A DNA stretch of 64,000 nucleotides from Massospora cicadina (Eukaryota > Entomophthoromycota > Entomophthoromycetes > Entomophthorales > Entomophthoraceae), in assembly GCA_022478985.1 (NCBI GenBank), contig JAKSZP010006606.1:225828-289827 (forward strand), read 5' to 3'. The position numbers and the translations under genes are program-made. The notes below the pieces were generated by a model. The model saw only the letters and a program-made list of their open reading frames with translations. It searched no databases and was not told where the DNA came from. Positions 1 through 11,800 of the stretch are shown here, piece by piece; the stretch's first letter is position 1; each line of letters opens with the position of its first letter.

Positions 1-264
1 AAACTCCTACTGGCTGCCCCCACTGTGGCATTAAACAATAATTCATACTACCTAGTCATTGACAAACAATTCATTTTTAAGTATGACGAAATCATTAATA
101 TGAAACATGGATTCTCTCCCTACCAAATTACAAGAGATCCCCTAAGCTTTGCAACTGATGAGCCTAAGAAGAAGGAATATACATGAGTAGTTGAGTACCC
201 TTCATCCGCCCTCACCCTTATTTATACCACATCGGGCAGAAACACAAAAAAGCTGCTTGACTCC

Positions 265-640
265 GTGGATGCTTCAGGGAGCATTTCATTGCATGCGTCA
301 GAGGAGGTAGTAGTTAAAGCGGGCGAAAAAAAGGTAATAGACACCAAAATTACTATGCAAATCCCCTGCAACTTCCTTCTGCACTTAACAAGCATTGATG
401 GAATAAGCCCTTTGGAACCTTTGGCGTTGCCAGGTATCCTAGACTCTGTTTACCAGGGACCTATTAATCTTCTTCTGGGGAATATCACTAACAAGGACAT
501 GGTTGTAAAGAAGCATCAGGACATTGGAAAAGCCCTGCTGATTCCAATTTGGGACATCAACAAGATTCTTTTTATTGGGTCTATGCTAGATATGGGAATA
601 CCAACTGACCAAATGATATTTACTTTGCCCAACGTTCAGA
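265..640 (+). pseudogene. Ty3/Gypsy pol: dUTPase-like domain before RT
   Basis: The segment follows the trimeric dUTPase pattern: an IDTK.TMQIP strand (family: DTG plus beta strand), a degenerate serine-loop region, then PGILDSVYQGPINLLLGN (family: G-x-ID-x-DYRGE followed by VLLxN) and KKHQDIGKALLIP (family: KKGDRIAQLI). Catalytic-motif residues are altered (DTG reads DTK; the DYRG-like motif reads VYQG), so catalysis is doubtful. It lies immediately upstream of the RT. Similar segments sit at the same place in three other elements of this window. The family call is by eye, and a structural, non-enzymatic role is equally possible. Confidence 0.6.
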
Positions 641-649
641 TTTCCAATG

Positions 650-1600
650 ATTTAACTCCCGCTGAGCTTAACAAAGCTCATTCTCTACTGGAGTTATATA
701 GTGACATTTTCTCCAAATCTGATACTGACTATGGTCATATGAAGGACTGGAGCCACACCATTGATGTTGGGGATGCCAAGCCTATCCAATCCATGCCTTA
801 TTAGAAATTGAAAGTTGAGGAGCTCCAGATGAGTACAGAGCTTAAACAGTTACCGGGCGCGGGGCTACTGGTGCCTTCTAAAAGCCCTTGGTCATCTCTG
901 TTATTGCTCATAAAAATAAGGATGGTGGGCATTGGGTAGTTTTGGACTACTGCAAGTTAAATAACCTCATCAAAAAGGACAGTTACCCAATCCCCTCAAA
1001 TTGATGACGCTCTGGACCAACTCTCTGGGTCCAAGTTCTTTTCCGCCATGGACTTGGCTAGCGGATACTGGCAGATAAACCTTTCTTTGCAAGACCAGGA
1101 AAAGTGTTCGCTTATCTGCAGTGAGGATCTTTTCCAACTGACCCAACTACCACAAGGATTGTGTAATGCGCCTGTAAGTTTCCAAAGAGCCATGGACCAT
1201 ATCTTGAATGATGTGAAGCTTAGTTACGTAATTGTCTAAATTGACAATATTACCATCATCTCATGAACATTCTATGAGCACCTTTTACACTTAAAGGAAG
1301 TTTCCCAACGCCTGCGGGACTCTCAAATTAAGTTGAAGCCCTCAAAATGTACATTCTTCCAGAAGAAGTTGGGTTGCTTTGGCCACGCCAGCTCCTCAGA
1401 TGGGACCCAGCCTCTCCATGATAAGGTTGAGGCGATATCTAAAATGCTGGCACCCAAAACCTTCACGATATTCAGGTGTTCTTGTGCATGATGGGTTACT
1501 GCCATCAATTCGTCCCAAAATCCGCTCAGCTCAGTGAGCCCATCATACGCCTTTTAGCTAAGAACACCCCTTTCCATCAGTAAGCGAAACAACTGGCTTC
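650..1600 (+). pseudogene. Ty3/Gypsy reverse transcriptase, inactivated
   Basis: RT hallmarks are readable: a palm start with FSAMDLASGYWQI, the PQGLCNAP motif with FQRAMD, then LKPSKCTFF of the connection. Frames change several times between 780 and 1050. The catalytic YxDD box is destroyed: the Tyr codon position is a TAA stop (1237-1239), followed by Ile-Asp-Asn (1240-1248), so the second catalytic Asp is Asn. This domain would copy element RNA into cDNA in an intact relative; here it cannot. Confidence 0.85.
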
Positions 1601-1639
1601 TTTTAAGTACTAAAGATGATTCTGCAGCGACGGCCAATC

Positions 1640-2010
1640 CTACGCCCCCTGACTATAGTAAACCCTCCAAACTGTTTACTGATGCCTCCAACTACGCTGT
1701 TGAAGCTATCTTGGATCAACTGGATGAGAATGGGGTTCATCATTTCGTCTTATACTTCATCAATATGCTTTCTAAGGCAGAACTAAATTATAGCATCACT
1801 GAGAAGGAGTACCTTTTCATTTTGCTCGCTGTCAAATACTACCGCCCTTTCCTATATGGGACCTCATTTAAAGTGATTACTGACCACGCCTCACTTAGGC
1901 GGTTACAGAATATGAAAGTTCTACTGGGCGGTTGGCACGCTGGGCTTTGAAGCTCCAGCACTATGATATGACCATTGAGCACCAAGCCAGGATGAGCCAC
2001 ATGAATGTCA
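1640..2010 (+). pseudogene. Ty3/Gypsy RNase H domain, decayed
   Basis: Recognised by LFTDASNYAVEAIL (first Asp), the ITEKEYL strand (Glu), and the VITDHASLRRL motif (Asp), all in Ty3-type order after RT. A frameshift follows near 1950, where the expected GRLAxWxLKLQ-like sequence changes frame (GGWHAGL, then ALKLQHYDM). The active-site acidic residues seen are intact, but no complete reading frame links them to the RT or integrase. Confidence 0.8.
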
Positions 2011-2189
2011 ATGGGCGACTCGGCTGACCATCCTTCACTTAGATAATAGTGAAGCATAGCGTCTACACGACCTCCTAATGACCCCTGATGCTTGGGAGGA
2101 TGAGGATGAACCCATCCAGAAGATGCTAGATTGACACTCCCATAACACTAAGGTGTAGGATGGGAAGCTATACAAAAATAGGGGTGAAA

Positions 2190-3160
2190 TGTTTACCCTA
2201 CCTTCGACCATCTGCGTGACTATCTGTCATTATGGAGTCTCATGCCATCCTAGGCATAGCAGAGTTCAGAAAACCTATGAGTGGGTAGAAGAACGCTACT
2301 ACTGGGAGGGAATCATGGAGACCATCATCGAAGTCCTGGATGCCTGTCTGACATGCAAAAAGTAATCCAGCTTTAAAACCAAGCATCATTATCAACCTAC
2401 CAACCCTCAACAGCCCTTCCACACAATAAGTCTTGCTGTGGTTAGCCTCTACCTCAAACTACGAGTTGAAATCGATATACCTTGGTAGGGATTGATCACT
2501 TTACCAAATGGGTTGAAGCTGTGGCTCTCCCAGCTCAGACGGCCGAAGCCACTGCCACTTTTCTCCATCAGTATATCTTTGCTCAACATGGTTGTCCCTA
2601 AGTTTTGCTCTGTGATAATAGTAAAAACTTCACCTAAAAGTGGTGAAGATCCTCACTACTTTTTGGGTATGCAACAGTTTTATTATTCTCCTATAACCCC
2701 TTGACCAATGATACCATGGAACGAGCCAATGGGACCCTAGTCTATATACATGGAAAATGGCCACTTCAGACCCCCTTCACTGAGATCTGTATTTATCAAG
2801 TGCCCTCATGGCCTGCTAGATCAGTTACCACCAGATCCTTAAGATTTCACTATTCCAAGTGTTATATAGCCGAGAATCTGGGGTGCCTGCTCTACTTGCC
2901 AAAGATGTTTTCTCAGCTAAGACTGAGCCATATCAAGCCATGAAGAAGTTGTCGCAGCACATCATCCAGTTACAGTCTGAGGCGATGGCCAATTTAACAA
3001 AAACTGTCACAAAAGAGGGCAAGCGGCCAATGAGCTCTTGCCATCACTATTCCTTCCAAGTGGCTGACTTGGTACTATACTTACACAAACAAATAATTCC
3101 TAGAAAGGAAAAGCTCATATCCATCTGGGAAGGGCTTTTTGTTATCATCTATATGTAAGG
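2190..3160 (+). pseudogene. Ty3/Gypsy integrase, decayed
   Basis: In order: an HHCC zinc segment (HPRHSRVQKTYEWVEERYYW with CLTC, about 2240-2365); core pieces with DHFTKWVEAVALP and LLCDNSKNF-like sequence (about 2490-2640, across frames); an ERANGTL box holding the catalytic Glu (about 2716); and a C-terminal module with VADLVLYL and WEGLFVI (about 3060-3150) resembling the GPY/F domain. Several frame changes and stops split it. In the second-Asp box the usual Gly is Ser. Confidence 0.8.
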
Positions 3161-3264
3161 GGATTAGTATTCCATAAAATACCTTGCTTCTGGAGTCACA
3201 ATTAACCAAGTGTTTGGACGGTTCTTGCGAACTTATTCCCCCTTACCACTATTGAAGGGGGTAA

Positions 3265-3800
3265 TGTTGGAAGATTACATGTCTGATGTATCAAAAAGAG
3301 TGGTTTGGAGGTGAATGTTATAAAAATTAGCCAAAAGACCCTGGTCTTTTTTTGGTGGAACCCCTCAAATCAGGGTACCACTTTTAATAATAATTGGGCA
3401 CACAAAATGAGTTTGGGCAATCAGATTGCACTGAATCATTATTCAAATTTGGAGAATTAATTGGAAGCTCCTTTCCAGGCCGTTTCCATTTTAATACAGC
3501 CTACACCGCGGAGACTTGCCCCTTTTTTAGGGTTGGAAGGGATCCAACTACGTGCAAATTTTTTTCCAGCCCACTGACTAGGTGAAATACATCAAACCTA
3601 ACCACATGGACTTATCTTACCTGCTCTCCATAGGCCATATCATCAAAGTGAGGTGAGGCTTTCAAATGATATGATAGGTTCACAGCCCATGTTATCTAAT
3701 ATAGAATTAACTAAGCAACCTGAACTTTAAGACTTGACAATTTAAATACTAAGTATTGACTTAATAGAGGGGTTTGTTTCTTACCCTCCAAGTCAATTTA
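3265..3800 (+). repeat. 3' LTR (start defined, end uncertain)
   Basis: A polypurine tract TTGAAGGGGGTAA (3252-3264) directly precedes TGTTGGAAG, the expected TG start of an LTR. The same AAGGGGGTAA abuts the 3' LTR of the 12.8-20.0 kb element. Without the 5' LTR the end cannot be fixed; sequence up to about 3800 shows no coding potential. Confidence 0.6.
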
Positions 3801-4330
3801 TAAAACTATAAAAATAACAATTTTCTAGTTTTTAAAGTTTATTTATTAACATTATTAACATTGGTTACAATCCCCCATTTGTTGGAGTTTAGGCCTAAAT
3901 AGCACCAGAGAGCTTAAAAAATGCTAAATCCAACTGAATCTTATGCTGTTAGATGAACATGAAACATAAACAGAGAATTTTATCTATATAAGAATTAAGT
4001 AGATAAAATTTTACTCATCCTCTTTTCTCATCGCATTTAATCTGCAGAGGCAATAAACACTAAATTGTTCAATAAAAGGATTTTTTATATATCAAAAGTC
4101 TCCTACTTAAAACTAAGCTTGCCCACTAATAGAAAAATATTTGTGGTCTGATGATTTCAATAACCATAATGAATTGGAAACTATGAAGGTAAAAATATTT
4201 TAATTGGTAGTAAGAGAGATTTCTTGAGATTAACTTTAGTTATAGGGAGCTCTCTTTCCACTTGGCATAACTTTCCAAGCGAATTACACAAATTACTAAA
4301 AAGTAAATCTTAATCACCCATTGTAGTTTT
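3801..4330. other. AT-rich intergenic sequence
   Basis: No open frame with protein-like composition, RNA gene or clear repeat was seen. The right part may include the 5' untranslated region of the half-LINE that starts coding at 4337. Confidence 0.6.
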
Positions 4331-4336
4331 GCTCCA

Positions 4337-6014
4337 ATGTCCTCAGATCCTCTGCCAGCTGCTCCAGTGTGGGGCAGTGGCGAAACTCCCTCCACCATTT
4401 TCCATCTGGCAGGAAAACGTGCACATACTGGCTCACCCAGTCATTCCAAACCAATGGGACAATTCATTCCTCCCAAGGATCTCGACGCCCACCTTTCTCA
4501 TACCCAAGTGATACCTCACTGCCCCCTGGTGCTCCCCCAGAGCAACATGCACTATGGCTTAAGGGTTTATTGCAGAAAGCTCTTCCCATATCATGTCCAA
4601 GCCATTATTGAAATGGCACAGGCAGTGATGACACCCGCCAGATTTATAGATTTCCGCCCCTATAAGGGGTATTTCGACCTTGGCTTCACATGTGAAGCCA
4701 ATGCTGCCACTGCAGCAATTGTTCCCCTGGTATTCCAGGGCACTCCTCTTCCTACAATTTGGACCCAGCTCCCAGCGGACACCACTTTGGTGGTCCAGTT
4801 TGCTGGTTTGCCCACCCACTTCCCCCTGCAGTGCTCCACCAGGAGTTGATGGATGGTTTAGAAGCCTATGGATCCAACCCCATCTTACAATTTGTGGTCC
4901 CAAATGGGGCCACACGACTCACTGGGTCTTGGGCATATGCCACAATTAGCCCTGAATTTAGAAAAATTGCTGTGTTGATTCCCCCTCATGACATTATTCC
5001 CTCAGTGCCCAACCATCCATTTTGGGCCCATGTTGAGGGTGGACAGATGATCTGTCCATCATGTTTTGAGTTGGACCACTCAAAATGCAAGTGCCCCTCC
5101 TTAGCTACTTCTGACGGATTGGAATACTAATTCACTGACCTCCAATCTGCCGCCCACCCTATATAAGTTCTGGCATGGGGTATGACCGTACCTCCCCCTC
5201 CCCCAAAGCCTGTTGTTGCAGCTGCACCTGCAGCCACCAATCAGCATCCTCCTCGCCCCAATGCCACACGTGATTACTCCAATCAATCATTAGATTGGAC
5301 CCCAGTTTGATCCCATGCTTCCTCCAATGAATCAAGAAAACCTCAACCATACGCCGATTCCCCAATTCAATTCAACCAGAACCCATAGGAGTTATTAGCT
5401 AAAATTGATGAATCAGGTAAGCTCATTGAAGAACCATCATTAAAAATTGAGTAGTTTGTTAATGCAGAATGGGACGCCAAATACCCCCTCAACTATATAC
5501 CCCATGGCCAAATGCTTAATTCATTTTGTTGTGACCACCAGCTTGCAGTCAAAGCAACTGCAACACCAGATTGTCATCCCCTTTGTAAAGCTGTCGCCAA
5601 ATCAGTGGTGATGCTCACAGGAGGAATTCCACCTCCTGTTATCCCCAAAATCCTTACTCAAAAGAGTAAAATTACAGTGAAAAATTACATAAAAATGTTA
5701 ACAATGCTATCCAGAACGTGGTGACTGTAGCACAGAATCCATAAGCTAATATTACCCAAACCAATATCGCCACATTTTTTAAACTCCCAGATGCCCACAT
5801 TAAAGCTGAAATAGCTATAGCCGGAATATATTAGTGTCATTTTCCTAGCTGGCAATTTCCATGAAATACCAGTCATTAACAATATTGAACCACATGCCGC
5901 CAATGCCTGACGCCCTTACTGTCTGCCTTGACATGTACCCTATTATGGGAAGAGAAAGCTGCTGCTAAAGATGAGCCCCCCAATCCCCCCTCCCCTTCCA
6001 CCATGGAGGGATAA
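4337..6014 (+). pseudogene. ORF1-only half-LINE: nucleic-acid-binding ORF1 protein, frameshifted
   Basis: Begins at an ATG in ATGTCCTCAGATCC, a start shared with the copy at 47960, and ends at TAA after a PSP-S-TMEG C-terminus also shared. An N-terminal segment with FIDFRPYKGYFDLGF aligns by eye with the LINE ORF1 proteins here (GWIDISFKTANEAD). It is followed by one CCHC knuckle CPSCFELDHSKCKC (about 5055-5095) and a C-terminal region with NIATFFKLPDAHIKAE. The intact protein would be about 555 aa. At least one frameshift (near 4830) and later stops break it. No endonuclease or RT follows. Likely role: RNA-binding, gag-like protein. Confidence 0.65.
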
Positions 6015-6178
6015 GCAGCTTCCACTGCCCACCTGGTTGGTTGTTTTGTTTGAAGTGTTTCACTTAATCTGCTCATTTTGGCATTTTGTCTGAACCAATT
6101 AGTTACGTTAGTTTTTAGTTTTAATTTTAGTTTCAGTAATGTACATCCCCTGGTCAGCTTACCTCAAATAAATAAAAC
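4337..6178 (+). mobile_element. Half-LINE (non-autonomous, ORF1-only) copy 1
   Basis: One long ORF1-like frame followed by a 165-nt 3' UTR ending in ATCCCCTGGTCAGCTTACCT and an AAATAAATAAAA tail (about 6144-6178). The same tail ends the copy at 47.9-49.8 kb and, more diverged, the LINE at 30.9-35.9 kb. The 5' boundary is unknown; the ATG is used here. Confidence 0.65.
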
Positions 6179-6370
6179 TTTAGTGATAGGTAAAAGAATT
6201 ATAAGGAATTAAGCGTGTTTATCAGTTAACAACCGTATCAAAACAGAGAATATCAGTGCCAAAATGCAACTTGCTATATATTGCTTACTCATACCTAGTG
6301 TCTAAAGTAAGATAATCAATAACACAAGCCTGTGATCGTTCTGTTTTGTAATTTTTTTGATTAATTACTA

Positions 6371-6580
6371 TGTATGTTTGTGCGCTGAATCCAAAAATGA
6401 CCTTAGTTTTTTATCACATCAGTATTTTTTTCAGATTGCAATTTGCAATATGTAGTATATGTCAAAAGTAATTACAAATATAAGACTTAATGCCAGAGTG
6501 AAATAGGTTTGTTTCATATAAAACGTTATATTTTGCGGCTTATAGTAGAGATAATATAATAGAATTTAGAATATAGAAAA
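6371..6580 (+). repeat. Left terminal inverted repeat
   Basis: Matches the reverse complement of 8590-8799 along about 200 bases with scattered changes. It includes an internal AGATTGCAATTTGCAA motif that is also present in the right repeat. Confidence 0.85.
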
Positions 6581-6899
6581 TAAAAAAGCTCATAATTTTA
6601 GTCATTGTTGATATCTTTGGACCATCCAAATGTTTCATATATCAAAAAATCTTAAATATAAGGCGTACTGACAAATTTAGATACATAGGAAATGCTGACA
6701 TCTGTTGGTTTATGATGTAAACTTTTAACATCATAAACTGGCAGATTGCAGCACTTTCATTATTAAATGTGTTGTACATCTCAGCTGTCATTATCAGAGC
6801 AACCGTTGGTACATATCCTCCACAATCAAAAGTGTTTGTGTCGAAGGATATATGCTAATAAGCAAACCTACAATGTTCAAAATTGCTTCAATAGGCTGT

Positions 6900-8580
6900 A
6901 AAAAGTCTGCAGATTCCTTTTTTACATTTGTGGTGAGTTAATGGTGTCAAGGCAAAAGAGACATATAACATCGTTTGTGTGGCATGTGTATCTCACATAT
7001 TTTGGTGTAAAACTAGGAAATCAAGATAAAACTTGGGCACCCCACTATGTTTGCTGTATGTGTGTTGAAGGACTGAGATGGTGGTCAAAGGGTGAACAAC
7101 ATGTTTTCAGATTTGGCTTTTTGATAGTTTAGAGAGAGCCACAAAACCATAGTGATAATTGTTACTTTTGTTCAACTGGTGTTCATAGTTTTAATGTAAA
7201 GAATAAAAAGAAAATCGTTTATCCAAATCTGTCATTGGCTTTAAACCTGTCCTTCAAGGTCCAGGCGTACCAGTGCCTATGCAACCAAAACATTTACCTG
7301 AATTTGATTGTTCAGAAATTGAATCAAGTAAAGAAACAGAAGTTAACAAAGTGGAGTACAATCCTGGCAATTCTGCCCCCACAATCAATTACACAAACTG
7401 AATTTAATGATTTGATCTGTGACTTACATCTGACCAAAGAGGCTTCAGAATTACTTGGTTCATGACTTTAAATAATAATTTGCTCGCAGCTGGCGCTTTG
7501 TTTTCCTGGCTCAGGTACAGAGAAAAAGGTTTATTCCATACTTTTTGGAAGAAGGAGACTTAGTATTCTGATATGATATGTTTGGACTGTTTTAGAAATT
7601 CAACATTCCATATGAAAGACTGATTAGATACTATTCATCAATTTATCAAAACAAAGACTTAAAGTTGTCCTGCCTCACAATGGAAACAGGTATGCGCCAA
7701 TACCCATAGGGAATTCTGTACCTTTAAAAGAACATACAACAAGTTAAAATTTGTGACCAGAAAATTATGCTTGACGATCATAAGTGGATCATGTGTGGTG
7801 ATATTAAAGTAATATTGATGTTCCTTGGACAGCAAGGTGGGTACACAAAGTTTTCTTGTTTTTATGTGAGTGGGATAGCAGAGACAAGGAAATCATTGGA
7901 AACAGAAAGGTTGACCACAACGAGCTTCATTGGAACTAGGAGTAAAAAATGTGCTCCAAAAACCTCCATTGAGTCGACAAAAGTTCTCTTCCACCTCTAC
8001 ATATTAAATTAGGCTTGATAAAGCAATTTGTGAAAGACTTATCAAAAGATGATAAACGTTTCCAGTACATTTGTAACAATTTTTCCAGCCTTGTCAACCA
8101 CAAAATTAAAAGAGGATGTCTTTATGGGTTCAGACATTAGAAAACCTTGCAAAGATGGAAATTTTGAAAAAGAAATGGGATTTGCTGAAAAAGAAGCCTG
8201 GGTCGTTTTAAAGATGTAGTAACCAAGTTTCTGGGCAATGTGAAGGATCTGGATTTCAAGTCTATCATTGAGACTATGCTGCAGAAGTACCAAAATTTAG
8301 GCAGTTCCATGAGTTTAAAGGTTCATTTCCTACATTCACATTTGGGCTACTTTTCTGAGAATCTGGGTGCTGTTAGTAAAGAGATGGGTGAGAGAATTTA
8401 TCAGGACATCAAAGAAATGAAAAATGTGTTAACAATGAAGCTGGGATACTACAATAATTGCGGACTATTGCTGGATGTTGCACCAAGATAATCCCAGAAG
8501 AGCTCATGCATGGAAAAGCCAGAAACAGAGCATGGCTGGTCCAAAAAGACATTGACACAATGACTAAAATAGTAAGCTTT
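6900..8580 (+). pseudogene. Transposon ORF of metazoan-type family, frameshifted
   Basis: Pieces in successive frames read as one protein: RQKRHITSFVWHVYLTYFG with QDKTWAPHYVCCMCVEGLR (6941-7100), REPQNHSDNCYFCS (about 7133), TKEASELLGS (7433-7462), HKWIMCGDIKV.LMFLGQQGGYTKF (7778-7850), and SMSLKVHFLHSHLGYFSENLG then ERIYQDIKEM (about 8310-8420). I recognise this as a protein family seen repeatedly as uncharacterised, transposon-linked ORFs in arthropod and cnidarian genomes; its function is probably transposition. Cys pairs (CCMC, CYFC) suggest metal binding. Multiple frameshifts and stops make it non-functional. Confidence 0.7.
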
Positions 8581-8589
8581 TTAATTTCT

Positions 8590-8799
8590 ATAATTCTATA
8601 ATTCTATATTATATTATGTCTATTATAAGCCACAAAATAATACATTTTATATTAAAAAATTTATTTCACGCTGGCATTAAGTCTCATATCTGTGATATTT
8701 TTTGACATATACTACATTTTGCAAATTGCAATTTGCAAAAAAATTATGAAGTGATGTAAAAAACTAAGGTCATTTTTGGATTCAGCGCACAAACATACA
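8590..8799 (-). repeat. Right terminal inverted repeat
   Basis: Reverse complement of the left end; ends CACAAACATACA at 8799, followed by TA. Confidence 0.85.
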
Positions 8800-8801
8800 T
8801 A

Positions 8802-11800
8802 GGAATCCTTCATCAAAACTTGGAAAACATGATGCAACTGAAAAATGCAGGCCTATATAATCTTTATTAACTAGTTTTGTGAACATATGATGTAAAATTA
8901 TGTAATCAAATTATCTTAAATAAAGCCTATTTCATATAATCCACATTATAAGGAAAGTGAAAAACACCATATTATATTGACCTCAGTTTTATTATGTAAG
9001 GCCAAAAGCCCCTCTGACCCATTTAAATATCCCTTAAGAACGTTAAAGAAATTATTGCCATCCAATTGAATAGGTACAAAGTTAGGACAGTAATACTAAA
9101 GTTATATATTACATTGGTACACTATCTAAAAGGTCAAGAAGTAAAATAAAAACCTTATAAAACATGGATATCAATATGCTCTTGGCAAGAAAATATACTA
9201 ATAAACATGACACTACAAACATATACTTATTTTCTGTAAATTCTGTAAAGTACATTTGAATATTAAGAGACAAGTATATCATTATTTTTATACTTGATCT
9301 TAATGTTGCTAAAGAGGTTGGTAATAGTCATTTCCCATGTGGAAGGGCCGCATCAGCAGAAGAAACACAGAAATATGTTGATCTATGAAAATGGATTTAG
9401 CATGGTAGATACAATGCTGAACAATTAGTAAGATGAAATGATCTATACCCAGTATTTACTTCATTGTAATAACTTATTGTACCATCAACTAGAGTAGTGA
9501 GATCATTAATCAATAGTTATTATTATACTATTTTGTCAAACTAAAATTAAAAAGTTTTCCTAAAGATATATAAAGATTTCATATAAAATGTGTCCCTTTT
9601 GGACTTACCTGCGCAGTGGTAGAAAAATGGATTCTTCTATTGTGCTATTTATACAAAGGTTTCTTTACTATTCTTTAATTTGTTATATTTTAACTAGCCT
9701 TTTTTACATTAGCCGTGGATCTGACTTTCTATATGAGTGTGATTAGACTGGAGTGCGATAGAGCTATAAAAACTAGCTAGGGATGTAACAATAGATAGCC
9801 TGTAAAGCATCTAAAGGAAGGTAAAAATCCTTGAGTTTATAATAGTAGTACCAAGTGAATTTGTAGACGTCATGTAAATATCTACCAGGTACCCTGTCAG
9901 GTAATCCTAAACTACCTAAATTGGTTCTAACTGAAGGGGGCTAATGCAATGGAAAAAGCCTCCACATATATAAAAATAAACCTTGTAAAATACAGGAGAC
10001 TTAAAACAAATAGTTCAAGAAAAAAATTGGTCCTTAGTGGAGAAGATAATAGAGCACAGTTTATTTTAGCGATCAAGTTGTATTGATGCCAGGATGAAAG
10101 TTTTAAAATGCAAAGGAATAGACAAAATGTACAGCTTATGGAAAGAGAAGTTATATACTAAAACATGGAATGTACATTGTAACATATTTAGTGCTTTGAT
10201 TGAGCAAGTTAAAACAAAGTTTACAAGGTAAGAAAGATGACTCAATTATTAAGAAAAATAATGACAATTAATTTACTTTAGTAAAGCATGATTTTAGCTC
10301 AAGTAATATGCAAAGGTCTTAATCTAATTTACCAAGACGTGGTTGAATGAAAACTCAGAACAGGTGTTTCCTTGTATTATAACCAGTTAATTTAAGATAA
10401 TATTTGTGTAAAAAACTCATTATAGTGGCGCATGAAAAGAGTTGTAAAATACTATTAGAAGCAAGAGGCTAAGTATATACTTTAATTTTAAAATTATTTT
10501 TACAATTATAAATAAAATAAAATGTTTTCATAAAGTGTACAGAAGAGCATGTATAGCGGTAGTGAATGCCATAAGGCTTACCCTATCTAGGGGTGTATAT
10601 CATGAAAAGCGCGGGAAGTTCTTAATGCAATTCTAACTAAGAGTATTTATATGTCAAATTAGAATAGGCAATTTTTACTAAATCTGGTGGTACAAATATC
10701 TAGAAACTTAACTCTAGTTTCAGCTTTAAAGTATAGGGAAAAATGAGACCGTTAAAAACTACACTTCAAGCAGCTATCTAAAAGTGCACCAGATTTCAAG
10801 GATACCTATGATTTTCTCACTTCATAAAATGATGCTGAGTCTTCTAAGTAGCGCTCAAACCTGAAGATGCAGAAAATTTCTTGTATTGAAGATAAGCAAT
10901 TTGTTAAAAGTAATAAAGGAATTAGTTGATGACTAGAAGATCTCAACAAACTAAAACAAAGTACATACACAGTTAATTAAATGCATCCTAGTAACTTAGC
11001 AAAAATATGTATTTTATACTATACCAGACTGAAATCAAAATTAAAAGATCACCTTAGGTACCAGATAAGACTTATATCGTAAAGTATACATTTATTGAAT
11101 TCAGAAAAATATAAATATGTGGAGACAATATGCAATTAGCACAAATAAGAAAATTACTCTAAAGAAAAGATACTTTTATCCTTTATCCTCTGTGAAACTA
11201 TTATTAGTATGACAATGGTGATGAAGCCTTGGATGAACAAGAATGAGATATTTATTGGACATGCACCTGAAAGTGCATCATCATAGTAAGATTACATTCC
11301 CATGAAGCCCAAAAGGCCATAACTCTTGCTATTTAACCAAAATCTCATAATTATCTTGGATGATATAGAAGATTGAGAATGGTGATAATCTTATAGGTGA
11401 AGGATATATAGATTTTTTAGATTCTTATTTTTATTATAGAGTATAAAATCAGAGACAAAATACTCAAGGACTGGGGAAGACAATTAAAAAAGAATTCAAT
11501 TAAAGCATCCAATTAGCCCAGGGATGGAGAATTGCTATCTAATCATGATGGAGGCGGAGGGGTATCAGGTTCATATTTTTCAGCTGCAATCTCACAGAAT
11601 ATGTGAGTTATAATGGAGAGTAGAGATGTGAGGATATTTATGGAATGGGGTGTGTTCATTATATGGTGGGTTGTTCAGTATTTAAGAAGGTGCTAAAGAT
11701 CACATAAAGAAATTTGGTTCATGTTTTCTGGTATATATGTCAGAAATGGAGTCAAAGGCAGCAAGTCTTGTGATAGTAACTATTGATTTGTAATTAATAT

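Larger units (their letters stand above)
1..3800 (+). mobile_element. Ty3/Gypsy LTR retrotransposon, 3' part, decayed
   Basis: The domains run in the order protease/dUTPase-like, reverse transcriptase, RNase H, integrase, then a polypurine tract and the start of the 3' LTR, which is the Ty3/Gypsy order. The 5' end (5' LTR, gag, most of protease) lies outside the window. All domains carry stops or frameshifts, so the copy is dead. The right boundary is approximate because the partner LTR is not in the window. Confidence 0.85.
6371..8799 (+). mobile_element. TIR DNA transposon, 2.43 kb, TA target site
   Basis: The ends are inverted copies of each other: TGTATGTTTGTGCGCTGAAT opens the left end and its reverse complement closes the right end at 8799. 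The similarity continues inward for roughly 200 bases (6371-6580 against 8590-8799). TA dinucleotides flank both ends (6369-6370 and 8800-8801), as expected for a TA target-site duplication. The interior holds a decayed ORF of a type common in animal genomes. I do not assign a superfamily. Confidence 0.85.
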
